64,000 nt of DNA from Gammaproteobacteria bacterium (GTDB taxonomy: Bacteria > Pseudomonadota > Gammaproteobacteria > Pseudomonadales > Pseudohongiellaceae): the NCBI GenBank assembly GCA_002711845.1, contig PASF01000006.1:1-64000 (forward strand). The letters are read 5' to 3'. Positions 29,291-37,961 of this stretch are shown piece after piece; position 1 is the first letter of the stretch, and each line of letters opens with the position of its first letter. The position numbers and the translations under genes are program-made. A model generated the notes under the pieces. The model was given only the letters and a program-made list of their open reading frames with translations. It was not told where the DNA came from and ran no database searches.

Positions 29291-30228
29291 ATAGCGCAGC
29301 CCTCATGAACATGGCAGCGCTGCAAGGCCGGCCGGTGAGTCTGGTCGAAATGAGCCCCCGCGATGGCCTGCAGAATGAGCGGGCCCACCTGAGCGCCTCG
29401 GTGAAAGCGGGGCTGGTCGACCGGCTGGCCGCCGCCGGTTTGCAACGCATCGAGACCGGCAGTTTTGTGTCGCCCAAATGGATCCCGCAGATGGCCGACT
29501 CGGCCGAGGTGTTTGCTGCCATCACCCGTTTGCCCGGCGTGCGTTACAGCGCCCTGACCCCGAACATGCAGGGATTTGAGCGGGCGGTGCAGGCCGGCGC
29601 CGATGAGGTGGCGGTGTTTGCCGCGGCGTCGGAGCTGTTCAGCCAGAAAAATATCAATTGCAGTATCCGCGACAGCATCCAGCGCTTTACCGAGGTGTGC
29701 ACCGCGGCCCAGGCTGCCGGCATCCCGGTGCGTGGTTATGTGTCCTGCGCCATGGGCTGCCCGTATCAGGGTGAGGTGCCGGCAGATGATGTGGCCATGG
29801 CGGTGAGCGAGCTGATGGCCCTGGGCTGCTTTGAGGTCTCCATTGGTGACACCATCGGCACCGGCACCCCGCAGCATGTGCATGAGGTGCTGTCACGCTG
29901 CCTGCAGGAAGCCCGTGCCGATCAGCTGGCCATGCATTTTCACGATACCTACGGGCAGGCGCTGGCCAATATCATGGCCGGTCTGCAACTGGGGCTGAGC
30001 ACCATTGATGCATCCGTCGCCGGCCTGGGCGGTTGCCCTTATGCGCAGGGTGCCAGCGGCAATGTCGCCACCGAAGATGTGGTGTTTATGCTGCATGGCC
30101 TGGGCATGGACACCGGCGTGGATCTGTCGCGCCTGATCGATACCAGTCGCTGGATCTGCACACAGCTGGATCGTCAGAATCAGTCACGGGTGTCCCTGGC
30201 CGGCCTGCCGGTCGCGCGCGGCGCCTGA
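29287..30228 (+). CDS. liuE: Hydroxymethylglutaryl-CoA lyase LiuE
   Basis: TIM-barrel lyase splitting HMG-CoA into acetyl-CoA and acetoacetate, the last leucine-specific step. It has EMSPRDGLQNE for metal binding, ETGSFVSPKWIPQMAD and the active-site loop SVAGLGGCPYAQGASGN with its reactive Cys. The length of 313 aa is slightly long because of the N-terminal MNSAALMNMAALQG stretch; an internal ATG could be the true start. Its product acetoacetate is the substrate of the next gene. Confidence 0.95.
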   Translation: MNSAALMNMAALQGRPVSLVEMSPRDGLQNERAHLSASVKAGLVDRLAAAGLQRIETGSFVSPKWIPQMADSAEVFAAITRLPGVRYSALTPNMQGFERAVQAGADEVAVFAAASELFSQKNINCSIRDSIQRFTEVCTAAQAAGIPVRGYVSCAMGCPYQGEVPADDVAMAVSELMALGCFEVSIGDTIGTGTPQHVHEVLSRCLQEARADQLAMHFHDTYGQALANIMAGLQLGLSTIDASVAGLGGCPYAQGASGNVATEDVVFMLHGLGMDTGVDLSRLIDTSRWICTQLDRQNQSRVSLAGLPVARGA

Positions 30229-30259
30229 CATTTATTGCACCAGGAGCGGAAGCTGACCC

Positions 30260-32263
30260 ATGCCCACCACAACCGACCCGAACATCCTGCAGCCGGCACG
30301 CTTTGAGTTGAGCACGGCGGCGCCCGGAGACTGCCACCTGGTCGATTTCATGCACTGGATCAACCGCACGCAGCGCGTGCAACTGGACAGCTACGCCGCC
30401 CTGCATCGCTGGAGCGTTCAGAACCGCGAAACGTTCTGGCAGGCATGCATGACCTTTACCGGCATCGCGGCCGAGGCACCGGCCGATGCCCGGGCGCTGA
30501 AACAGGGTCGACAGATCTGGCTGGATCAGTGGTTTCCCGACCATCAGCTGAATTATGCTGCCAATCTGCTGCGCTTTCGCGATGAGCACACGGCGCTGAT
30601 CTTTTGTGACGAACACAATAACCGCCAGTCGCTGAGCTATGCGGGGCTGGCTCAGCAGGTCGCCCAGGTACAGCAATGGCTGTTGGCGCAGGGTGTGCAG
30701 GCGGGTGACCGGGTCGCCGGGTTTGCGGCCAACCGTATCGAAACCGTGGTGGCGATGCTGGCCAGCGCGTCCATCGGCGCCATCTGGTCATCGTGTTCAC
30801 CGGATTTTGGTGTCGGTGGCATACTGGACCGATTCACCCAGATTGAGCCCAGGGTGCTGTTTGCCGTCTCCAGTCACTGTTATGCCGGGCGCATCAATGC
30901 CCATCAGGCGGTGCTGGAGAAACTGATGGCGGGCCTGCCCTCGCTGCAGGCGGTGGTGTTGCTGCCCGACCTGTATGGCGCCGGCGGTGATGATCCGGCG
31001 GGTCACAGTACGGTGGTGCACTGGTCAAATGTGCTGGCCGACACGCCAGCGGCCGCGCCCGTGTTTGCCGACCTGCCGTTTGCGCACCCGCTGTTCATCA
31101 TGTACTCCTCGGGCACCACCGGGGTGCCCAAGTGCATCGTGCACAGTGCCGGCGGGACGCTGCTGCAGCACCGCAAGGAGCACCACCTGCACCTGAACCT
31201 GCAGCGTGACGATGTGCTGTTCTATTTCACCACCTGTGGCTGGATGATGTGGAACTGGCTGGTCAGTGGCCTGGCGTCTGGCGCGACGCTGGTGCTGTAT
31301 GACGGCTCGCCGTTTCACCCACAGCCCTCGATACTGTTTGACCTGGCCGCGGACACCGGGGTCAGCATCTTCGGCACCTCGGCGAAATACCTGTCGGCCG
31401 CGGAGAAAGCCGGCGTTAAACCCCGGCAGACACATGCGCTGCCGCGGCTGCATACCCTGCTCTCCACCGGCTCGCCGCTGAGCGTCGAGGGTTTTGATTA
31501 CGTGTACCGGGATGTGAAGCAGGACCTCAGTCTGCAGTCGATCTCCGGCGGCACCGACATCATCTCCTGCTTTGTGCTGGGCAGCCCGCTGCTGCCGGTG
31601 TATCGCGGCGAAATTCAGTGCGCGGGCCTGGGCATGGATGTGAAGGTGTATAACCAGGCCGGCAAACCGGTGTCGCAGGCGAAAGGCGAGCTGGTGTGCC
31701 AGCAGTCCTTCCCCAGCATGCCCACCGGCTTCTGGCATGACCCGGGGCACCAGAAGTACCAGGCCGCCTACTTTGAGCGTTTCGACAACACCTGGACGCA
31801 TGGCGATTATGCCGAACAGACCGCACAGGGTGGCTGGATCATCTACGGTCGTTCGGACACCGTGCTGAACCCCGGCGGCGTGCGCATCGGCACCGCGGAA
31901 ATCTATCGCCAGGTGGAACAGCTGCCGCAGGTGCTGGAGAGCGTGGCCGTGGGTCAGGAATGGGAAAACGATGTGCGCATTGTGCTGTTTGTGCGCCTGC
32001 AGCCGGGTGTCGAACTGGACCAGCAACTGACCGGTGACATCAAGCTGGCCATCCGCAACGGAGCCTCACCGCGCCACGTCCCGGCGGTAATTCGCCAGGT
32101 GACTGACATCCCCCGCACACTCAACGGCAAGATCGCCGAAACCGCCGTGCGCGAAACCCTGCACGGCCGCCCCGTCAACAACAAGGATGCGCTGGCAAAC
32201 CCCGAGGCCCTGCAAGAATACAAGAATGGGGACGGAGGCAATACTTTATTGACAAAGGCCTGA
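30260..32263 (+). CDS. aacS: Acetoacetyl-CoA synthetase, C-terminus supplied by a repeat element
   Basis: Adenylate-forming enzyme activating acetoacetate from the LiuE step to acetoacetyl-CoA for central metabolism or storage polymer. It has the P-loop-like YSSGTTGVPKCIVH, TCGWMMWNWLVSGL, YGRSDTVLNPGGVRIG and the acylated-lysine region PRTLNGK near the C-terminus. The final residues ([13 protein letters not shown]) and the stop codon come from palindromic element copy 8, adding about 14 residues after the natural C-terminus. It is last in the liu cluster and convergent with mtnC. Confidence 0.94.
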   Translation: MPTTTDPNILQPARFELSTAAPGDCHLVDFMHWINRTQRVQLDSYAALHRWSVQNRETFWQACMTFTGIAAEAPADARALKQGRQIWLDQWFPDHQLNYAANLLRFRDEHTALIFCDEHNNRQSLSYAGLAQQVAQVQQWLLAQGVQAGDRVAGFAANRIETVVAMLASASIGAIWSSCSPDFGVGGILDRFTQIEPRVLFAVSSHCYAGRINAHQAVLEKLMAGLPSLQAVVLLPDLYGAGGDDPAGHSTVVHWSNVLADTPAAAPVFADLPFAHPLFIMYSSGTTGVPKCIVHSAGGTLLQHRKEHHLHLNLQRDDVLFYFTTCGWMMWNWLVSGLASGATLVLYDGSPFHPQPSILFDLAADTGVSIFGTSAKYLSAAEKAGVKPRQTHALPRLHTLLSTGSPLSVEGFDYVYRDVKQDLSLQSISGGTDIISCFVLGSPLLPVYRGEIQCAGLGMDVKVYNQAGKPVSQAKGELVCQQSFPSMPTGFWHDPGHQKYQAAYFERFDNTWTHGDYAEQTAQGGWIIYGRSDTVLNPGGVRIGTAEIYRQVEQLPQVLESVAVGQEWENDVRIVLFVRLQPGVELDQQLTGDIKLAIRNGASPRHVPAVIRQVTDIPRTLNGKIAETAVRETLHGRPVNNKDALANPEALQEYKNGDGGNTLLTKA

Positions 32264-32395
32264 GCAGGCGGGGATTCGGGAGTCCGTCGAGGAACAATCA
32301 GGGAGCCGCAGGCGAGCGTTCCGAGACCGACCCCGGATTCCCGCCTGCTCAGGCCGGCTAGCAATGCAAAAGTATTGCCTCCGTCCCCATTCTTT
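32222..32395. repeat. Palindromic element copy 8, split by a nested repeat
   Basis: Left arm AAGAATGGGGACGGAGGCAA begins at 32222 and right arm AAAAGTATTGCCTCCGTCCC begins at 32368. Instead of the usual short loop, about 115 bp separates the arms, holding a second inverted repeat. The left arm encodes the end of AacS, and the right arm abuts the mtnC stop. Confidence 0.9.
32257..32355. repeat. Nested inverted-repeat element inside copy 8
   Basis: GC-rich arms GGCCTGAGCAGGCGGG (32257-32272) and its complement (to 32355) enclose about 65 bp, itself with a smaller pair GGAAC/GTTCC (32291-32322). It lies between the convergent aacS and mtnC and could act as a two-way terminator. It may be a separate mobile repeat that inserted into the loop of copy 8. 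Confidence 0.75.
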
Positions 32396-32397
32396 CT

Positions 32398-33081
32398 TTA
32401 TATCTCGGCGAAGCTGCTGACGATGCGATGCCGGGACTTTTTCGGAGCCACGGTGCCTTCTTGCGGCCGCACCACCCAGATGGTGTTGAGGCCGGCGTCG
32501 GCAGCGGCGTCGAGCTCGCCTTCGATGTCGGACAGGAACAGGATGTCCTTGGGCGGCAGCGCGATCTGCTCGGCCAGGTTGAGGTAGGACTGCACCTCCT
32601 GCTTGGCACCGATGCCGGTGTCGAAGTAGCCGGCGAACATCAGACGCAGATCCCCGCAGCTGGAGTAACGGAAAAACAGCCGCTGGGCTTTTTCGGATCC
32701 AGATGAGTAAACATACAGGTTGATGCCTTCGTCCAGCCATTCCTGCAGCTTGGGCGGCACATCGGGATAGACGTGGGCCTGGTACTCGCCGCGCTGGTAG
32801 CCACGCTCCCACACCATGCCCTGCAGCGCCTTCAGTTCGGTGACCTTCTTGTCCTCGTGCATCCACAGACGCAGCTGGTCAATCAGTGCTTCGGTGTTCT
32901 TCAGCGGGATCCCGGTGTTGTCACTCATGCTGCGCAACTGACGTGCCACGTCGCGCTCTTCCTTGTGCTTGCGCACGAACTCGGGCAGGAAGCGCTCGGC
33001 GTATACAAACAGGACATCTTTCACAAAACGGATGGAACTGGTGGTGCCTTCGATATCCGTAACAATGGCAATCGGCTTCAT
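32398..33081 (-). CDS. mtnC: Acireductone synthase (enolase-phosphatase) MtnC
   Basis: HAD-superfamily enzyme that enolises and dephosphorylates 2,3-diketo-5-methylthiopentyl-1-phosphate in methionine salvage. The N-terminal VTDIEGTTSSIRFVKDVLFVYA is the family variant of the HAD aspartate motif. YVYSSGSEKAQRLFF (motif II) and FLSDIEGELDAAADAGLNTIWVVR (motif IV) follow. At 227 aa it is normal. Its ATG overlaps the mtnD stop (ATGA), and its own stop abuts palindromic copy 8. Confidence 0.96.
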   Translation of the reverse strand: MKPIAIVTDIEGTTSSIRFVKDVLFVYAERFLPEFVRKHKEERDVARQLRSMSDNTGIPLKNTEALIDQLRLWMHEDKKVTELKALQGMVWERGYQRGEYQAHVYPDVPPKLQEWLDEGINLYVYSSGSEKAQRLFFRYSSCGDLRLMFAGYFDTGIGAKQEVQSYLNLAEQIALPPKDILFLSDIEGELDAAADAGLNTIWVVRPQEGTVAPKKSRHRIVSSFAEI

Positions 33082-33638
33082 TGTGACTCCAGACGGGAAA
33101 ACGACTCAGCAATCTGACTGCCGGTGTAGTTGGCAACCCAGCCTTCAGTGTTGTTGAAAAAACGGATCGCCACAAAGGACGGTTTCGGACCCATGTCAAA
33201 CCAGTGCGGGGTGTTGGCGGGCACGGAAATCAGGTCGCCTTTATGGCACAGCACTTCATACACCTTGTCCTGCAGATGCAGACTGAACAGCCCCTGACCA
33301 TCGACAAAAAAGCGCACCTCGTCTTCACTGTGGCGATGTTCGCTGAGAAACTTCTGTCGCAACTCCGGCACCTTGGCTTCCACCTCCGGGTTCGAGGCAT
33401 CCAGACTGATGACGTCCACGGTCTGATAACCTTCATCGGCCACCAGCTGATCGATATCGGCTTTGTAGGCGGCCATGACCTGATCGCTGCTGTCGCCGGC
33501 CCTGACCGGTGCGGTGGCCTGCCACTGCTCAAAGCGGATACCGGCGGCAGCCAGTTGTTCGGCAATTTTCAACGGGTCGGTCGCCTGCCACTCAACGTTA
33601 GCCGGATCCGACTCCGAAAAAATCTTCAACGCGCTCAT
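33078..33638 (-). CDS. mtnD: Acireductone dioxygenase MtnD
   Basis: Cupin metalloenzyme converting acireductone to the keto-acid precursor of methionine (Fe form). The metal ligands are visible in EHRHSEDEVRFFVDG and the later His of TPHWFDMG. The start at 33638 (MSALKIF) overlaps the mtnB stop by ATGA, which decides it over an upstream in-frame ATG. At 186 aa the length is typical. It acts between MtnC and the final transaminase, which is not in the window. Confidence 0.96.
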   Translation of the reverse strand: MSALKIFSESDPANVEWQATDPLKIAEQLAAAGIRFEQWQATAPVRAGDSSDQVMAAYKADIDQLVADEGYQTVDVISLDASNPEVEAKVPELRQKFLSEHRHSEDEVRFFVDGQGLFSLHLQDKVYEVLCHKGDLISVPANTPHWFDMGPKPSFVAIRFFNNTEGWVANYTGSQIAESFSRLESQ

Positions 33639-34291
33639 TCTCTGTCCTCGCTCACTGTCTGCGTCGGGCGTGTCGCCAGACGTGCGTGCCAATAGTAATC
33701 AAGCAGAAACTCCAGTGCCTCAAGATGGCGCAGGGTCTCCGGCAAATCGCGGCCCCAGGTGTACAGGCCATGGCCCCTTATCAGATATGCATGTCCGGTG
33801 CCATGTTGCTGCATCCAGCCCTCAACCTGTGCTGCCAGCGCGGCAATGTCCTGGGTGTTGTCAAACACCGGCATACGCAGGGTCACCTGATGACTGCTGT
33901 TGCCGGCAAAAGCTTTGAGCAGTTCCAGGCCGCTGAGTTCCACCACCGCCGGGGCATCCATCGACACCAGGGTCGCTTTCACCGAATGTGTGTGCAACAC
34001 CGCCCCGATCTCCGGGTCGCGCCGGTACAGCTGGGTATGCAACAGGGTTTCTGCGGAAGGTTTGTTGCCGTCCAGCGACTGCCCAGCCAGGTCGACCTGC
34101 ATGATATCCGCCGGCTGCAGACTGCCCTTGTCCCGCCCCGACACCGTAATCGCACAACGGTCGGCATCCAGACGCTGGGAAAAATTGCTGCTGGTGGCCG
34201 GACACCACCCCTGCAGCCAGATACGCTGGCCGGCGGCAATCAGACCTGAGACGGCGTGCTGATAAAGTTCTGTTGAGGGCGCTGGGTTCAT
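33635..34291 (-). CDS. mtnB: Methylthioribulose-1-phosphate dehydratase MtnB
   Basis: Class-II aldolase-fold zinc enzyme dehydrating methylthioribulose-1-phosphate in methionine salvage. It has GWCPATSSNFSQRL, VSGRDKGSL, the zinc motif HTHSVKATLVS and YLIRGHGLYTWG. The start at 34291 (MNPAPSTE) gives 218 aa. It lies 25 bp after rlmI on the same strand. mtnA and mtnP are not in the window. Confidence 0.95.
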   Translation of the reverse strand: MNPAPSTELYQHAVSGLIAAGQRIWLQGWCPATSSNFSQRLDADRCAITVSGRDKGSLQPADIMQVDLAGQSLDGNKPSAETLLHTQLYRRDPEIGAVLHTHSVKATLVSMDAPAVVELSGLELLKAFAGNSSHQVTLRMPVFDNTQDIAALAAQVEGWMQQHGTGHAYLIRGHGLYTWGRDLPETLRHLEALEFLLDYYWHARLATRPTQTVSEDRE

Positions 34292-34316
34292 GGCGCGCAA
34301 TTATAGCCCGAATTGC

Positions 34317-35501
34317 TCAGTCAAGCACACAAACCAGACCTTTGAGGTACAAGGCCTCCGGGAACGGCAGCGCCACCGGATGATCCTCGGCCTGGTGCAA
34401 ATAGTGCGTGATGCGCCCTTCGCGACCGGCATCGAGCAGGGCATCGGCGGTAATTTTCTGAAACAGCGCCGGGTCGATGGCCCCCGAGCAGGAGAAACTC
34501 ACCAGCGTGCCGCCGGCACTGAGCAGCTGTGCAGCCTGCAGGGCAATATCCTTGTAGGCACGGGCCGCCTTTTTAAACTGGTGCCGGGTCTCGGCGAACT
34601 TGGGCGGATCCAGCACAATCAGATCATACTGCGTGTTGCTGTGCTTCAGCTCCCGCAGGTATTCAAACACATTGGCCTGCACCAGCTCGGCCTGATCGGT
34701 GCTAAAACCGTTCAGTGCCAGGTTCTCCCCGGCCAGCTCCAGCGCCGGCCCGGAGGAATCGACATTGGTGACGTGGGTGGCGCCGCCCTTGAGCGCGGCA
34801 ATGCCAAACCCGCCGGTGTAGCAGAAACAGTTGAGCACGGACTTGCCCGCACTCAACCGCTGCACCAGGCTGCGGTTGTCAAACTGATCGAGGTAATAAC
34901 CGGTTTTGTGGCCCTGCGCGATGCTGACCATGAACTGCCGGTCCTGCTCCTGAATCTGCACCAGCGCCGGCGGTTCCTGGCCGTGGATCAGCCCCTGGCG
35001 CTGTTCCAGCCCTTCGTGTTTGCGCACGGTGACGTCGGAGCGTTCGTAAATCCCCAGGCAGGGGGAGAACTCGGCCAGCGCCTCGATGATGGTATCGCGC
35101 CAGAATTCGGCGCCGGCACTGAGAAACTGACAGCTCAAAAAATCACCGTAACGATCGACGATCAGGCCGGGGAAACCATCGGCCTCGGCATACACCAGGC
35201 GGCAGGCCGTTCGGGTGGCCGACAACAGCCCCTGCCGCCGGGCGATGGCGCGGCGCAGACGTTCGCGAATAAACCCGGCGTCGATCACCGCATCGGGGTC
35301 AAAGGACCACATGCGCGCGCGAATCTGCGAGGCTGGTGACCACGCCGCAAACCCCAGGGCCTTGCCGCGGCTGTCCTGGATGGCGACGGTGGCGCCGACG
35401 GCCGGCTCTGCGTCAACGGACGCAATGGCGCCGGAAAAAATCCACGGGTGGCGCCGCAACAGCGAACTGTCACGGCCTTTACTCAGTGTGATGACGGTCA
35501 T
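34317..35501 (-). CDS. rlmI: 23S rRNA cytosine-C5 methyltransferase RlmI-type
   Basis: SAM-dependent methyltransferase, probably forming m5C1962 in 23S rRNA. It has an N-terminal PUA-like part (LRRHPWIFSGAI), Rossmann motif NCFCYTGGFGIAALKGGA, the catalytic-type YDLIVLDPPKFAETRHQFKKA and LVSFSCSGAIDP with its Cys. At 394 aa the length agrees with RlmI. Its start overlaps the pirin gene's stop by ATGA, so translation is coupled. Confidence 0.93.
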   Translation of the reverse strand: MTVITLSKGRDSSLLRRHPWIFSGAIASVDAEPAVGATVAIQDSRGKALGFAAWSPASQIRARMWSFDPDAVIDAGFIRERLRRAIARRQGLLSATRTACRLVYAEADGFPGLIVDRYGDFLSCQFLSAGAEFWRDTIIEALAEFSPCLGIYERSDVTVRKHEGLEQRQGLIHGQEPPALVQIQEQDRQFMVSIAQGHKTGYYLDQFDNRSLVQRLSAGKSVLNCFCYTGGFGIAALKGGATHVTNVDSSGPALELAGENLALNGFSTDQAELVQANVFEYLRELKHSNTQYDLIVLDPPKFAETRHQFKKAARAYKDIALQAAQLLSAGGTLVSFSCSGAIDPALFQKITADALLDAGREGRITHYLHQAEDHPVALPFPEALYLKGLVCVLD

Positions 35502-36352
35502 GGCAGGGGTATAAATTCCTTGTCGTCCCCCGGCACGGGGGCAAATTCACCATTGTCCCAGCGTTTGCGGGCGGCATCCAGTGTGCTGCGCTCATAGGCA
35601 ACAAAATTCCAGTGGATATGCGGGACGCGGTTGAACTTCTCGCCGCCCAGCAGCATCAGCCGGCTGTGCTCCAGGCTTTCAAAGCTCTGATCATCGGCGT
35701 CCAACAGCACAAAGTCACCGGCCACAAACTCCGCCTCGCCTATCCTGATGCGGCCACTTTCGACAAAGATGGCAGCTTCGTGTTCGGGGTTCGGATGCTC
35801 GAGCTCGGCACCGGGCTGCGCCAGCACATCGAGGTAGAACATAGGCGAAAAGGTGCGCACCGGTGAGCTGCGATCGTAGGCTTCGCCGACGATCAGCCGC
35901 ATCATCAGCCCGGGGCGATTGATGGTGGGCAGCAGCGACTTGTTGACGTGCTCGAAATCCGGCTCCACCGTCTCCTGCTCGGGCGGCAGCGCCACCCACA
36001 GCTGCAGTCCGTGCAGCGGGTGTGCCTGCGCGCGCACTTCATGGGTCTCCCGCTCGGAATGCACGATGCCTTTGCCGGCGATCATCCAGTTGACGTCGCC
36101 AGGGAAAATCTCCTGCACCGACCCCAGACTGTCCCGATGCAGAATACTGCCCTGGAACAGATAGGTGACCGTGGCCAGACCGATGTGCGGATGCGGACGC
36201 ACGTTGATGCCCTCACCGGCCGGAAAATCCGCCGGCCCGATGTGATCAAAAAATATGAACGGCCCGACCATTTTTTTGTCGTGATGCGGTAGCACCCGGC
36301 TGACCGTGAAGCCCCCCAGGTCCTTGTCATCTGCCTTTAATATCGTTGCCAT
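35498..36352 (-). CDS. Pirin family protein
   Basis: Bicupin of the pirin group, some members of which degrade quercetin while others act as redox regulators. It has the metal motif HPHIGLATVTYLFQG, RDSLG...GDVNWMIAGKGIVHSE and a second cupin half with a degenerate site, as usual. The length of 284 aa is normal. It is first in a tight run pirin-rlmI-mtnBDC; the link with methionine salvage may be only transcriptional. Confidence 0.93.
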   Translation of the reverse strand: MATILKADDKDLGGFTVSRVLPHHDKKMVGPFIFFDHIGPADFPAGEGINVRPHPHIGLATVTYLFQGSILHRDSLGSVQEIFPGDVNWMIAGKGIVHSERETHEVRAQAHPLHGLQLWVALPPEQETVEPDFEHVNKSLLPTINRPGLMMRLIVGEAYDRSSPVRTFSPMFYLDVLAQPGAELEHPNPEHEAAIFVESGRIRIGEAEFVAGDFVLLDADDQSFESLEHSRLMLLGGEKFNRVPHIHWNFVAYERSTLDAARKRWDNGEFAPVPGDDKEFIPLP

Positions 36353-36406
36353 GACGGCGCTCCTGCGTTGCTGATGATTTTGCCGGTTGCAAATGACACG
36401 GCCACG

Positions 36407-36991
36407 TTATCGACGCCATACCTCATCCAGGGGTTTACGCGGCGAAGGTTTTTCCTTGGCGGCAATGTCGTCGGGCAGCGTATCCGGCGTCGTTGCCACA
36501 CCAATGGCAAACCCACACACCACCTTGTGATCGTCATCCAGCGTCAGGTAACTGGCCACCTCATCATGTTTGATACCCGCCATGCCGTGAGTATACAGCC
36601 CCATCTGCCGCGCCTGCAGGGTCATCGCCATCCAGGCGGCACCGGCATCATACTCGGCGTACGCATTGGGCTTGCCGTTGTGAGCAAAGGTTTTTTTGAC
36701 CACCACAAACCCCAGCACCGAGGCATCGCCGGCCCACGCCTGATTGCCTTCCACCAGCAAGTGCAGATAGTCGTTAAAGGTTTTGTCGGTGGACACGTAA
36801 AACTGCCAGGGCTGTGCATTAAAACAGGACGGCGCCCAGCGCGCCGCTTCAAACAGCCGTGCCAGATCGGCTTCATTGATGGGGGTTTTGACAAAGGCGC
36901 GCGGTGACCAGCGGCTGACCTGCAATGGATCAACGCCGGGCAAGGCATCACGGGCGGAGAAATCCGGTTGAATGGTATCGGGGTACTTCAT
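36407..36991 (-). CDS. Nitroreductase family protein
   Basis: Predicted FMN oxidoreductase. The start at 36991 (MKYPDTIQPDF) is preceded by GAGGGAG. It has RWSPRAFVKTPINEADLARLFEAARWAPSCFNAQPWQF-type FMN binding (near residues 27-62) and the closing GFAIG region. The 194-aa length fits. The substrate is unknown. A 13-bp tandem repeat lies 70-120 bp upstream of its start. Confidence 0.9.
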   Translation of the reverse strand: MKYPDTIQPDFSARDALPGVDPLQVSRWSPRAFVKTPINEADLARLFEAARWAPSCFNAQPWQFYVSTDKTFNDYLHLLVEGNQAWAGDASVLGFVVVKKTFAHNGKPNAYAEYDAGAAWMAMTLQARQMGLYTHGMAGIKHDEVASYLTLDDDHKVVCGFAIGVATTPDTLPDDIAAKEKPSPRKPLDEVWRR

Positions 36992-37061
36992 GCTCAACTC
37001 CCTCGTTTGACACGTTATGTGGCAATCAGGTCGTGAGTGTACCTTTGATACTGTGAGGGGG

Positions 37062-37113
37062 ATAGTCTGGGGGGATAGTCTGGGGGGATAGTCTGGGGGG
37101 AGAGTCCGGGGGG
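37062..37113. repeat. 13-bp tandem repeat upstream of the nitroreductase gene
   Basis: Three exact units ATAGTCTGGGGGG and a fourth variant AGAGTCCGGGGGG run head to tail, each ending in six G. The array lies in the likely promoter or leader region of the nitroreductase gene. Confidence 0.92.
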
Positions 37114-37223
37114 CGAACAGTCCTGGAAGGTGATCGTAGCGCGGCACCTGCGATAGGGAAAAAATGCACATCCTTGTGCTCCCTGTCCAAAACCTTTTAG
37201 ACGCTACTTGAACCTAACCTTCC

Positions 37224-37718
37224 TTACAGGGTGAAGTCGGTTTTGACACCGTTCACATTGACCGTGTAGTCACCGGACGCCATGCCCTGCGTCGGCAAGG
37301 TGGCAATCACGTAAAACTCGATCGCCTGGGCGATACACACATCCGATGTCGGCGCCGACTCGGGAATCGCCACCATGAACTCGCCGCTGTGGTACGACAC
37401 CGCTTCCGCCTCAATGCTCACACAGGCCGAGCGGAAACCTTTGGCCAGAACATCAACACGGTCCGCTTCACGCAGGACCTCCACCGAATCCACCGTGGCC
37501 AGGCTGCCCGGCTCGGACGCGGTGATGGCAAAACTGCCACTGCTGCCCTGGGTCAGGACGACATTGCGGAAATGACTGATGTTATCGCCCTCCACAACCA
37601 CTGCCTGCGGCAGGGTCAGCACATCGTCGCGCAGCACCACAGGCGGATTATCAGCCCACAGTGCGTGACTGCATCCCATCATCAATGTGGCGAGCATAAA
37701 GTGTTTTAAATACATCAT
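37224..37718 (-). CDS. Exported protein of unknown function
   Basis: The start at 37718 is set by a strong AAGGAGG 5 bp upstream; a second ATG follows directly. Signal peptide MMYLKHFMLATLMMGCSHALWA, probably cut at ALWA-DNPP; the MMGC could alternatively be a poor lipobox. The mature ~142 residues look all-beta with two Cys (SACVSIEA and SDVCIAQA) that could form a disulphide. No family recognised; the upstream gap to the GNAT gene holds its own promoter region. Confidence 0.7.
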   Translation of the reverse strand: MMYLKHFMLATLMMGCSHALWADNPPVVLRDDVLTLPQAVVVEGDNISHFRNVVLTQGSSGSFAITASEPGSLATVDSVEVLREADRVDVLAKGFRSACVSIEAEAVSYHSGEFMVAIPESAPTSDVCIAQAIEFYVIATLPTQGMASGDYTVNVNGVKTDFTL

Positions 37719-37961
37719 GTTTTCCTCCTTAAAACCTGAGGCTTCCCTTTCAGGGTAACAAGCACAAACCGCACTGTTAACCCCCCTCTTCGCAGCAACC
37801 TGACCCATAGTAATGTGGGAATTATTCCCACGCAAGCCCCTGCCACACCTGATTGCGCTGCGTGTGACGCCAATCACAGGCAACGGCGAGTATTACCACC
37901 GTGTGCCTGACAGGCGATACAATTATCCACCCACAAGACCGACCTAACGGAACCCGAGACC

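Noticed and set aside
32257-32355. attC site
   Set aside because: The inverted repeat lacks RYYYAAC and GTTRRRY core boxes; unlike the site at 47303-47417 it has no adjacent cassette border.
37062-37113. CRISPR array
   Set aside because: Units are 13 bp, directly adjacent without spacers, and no cas genes are present.
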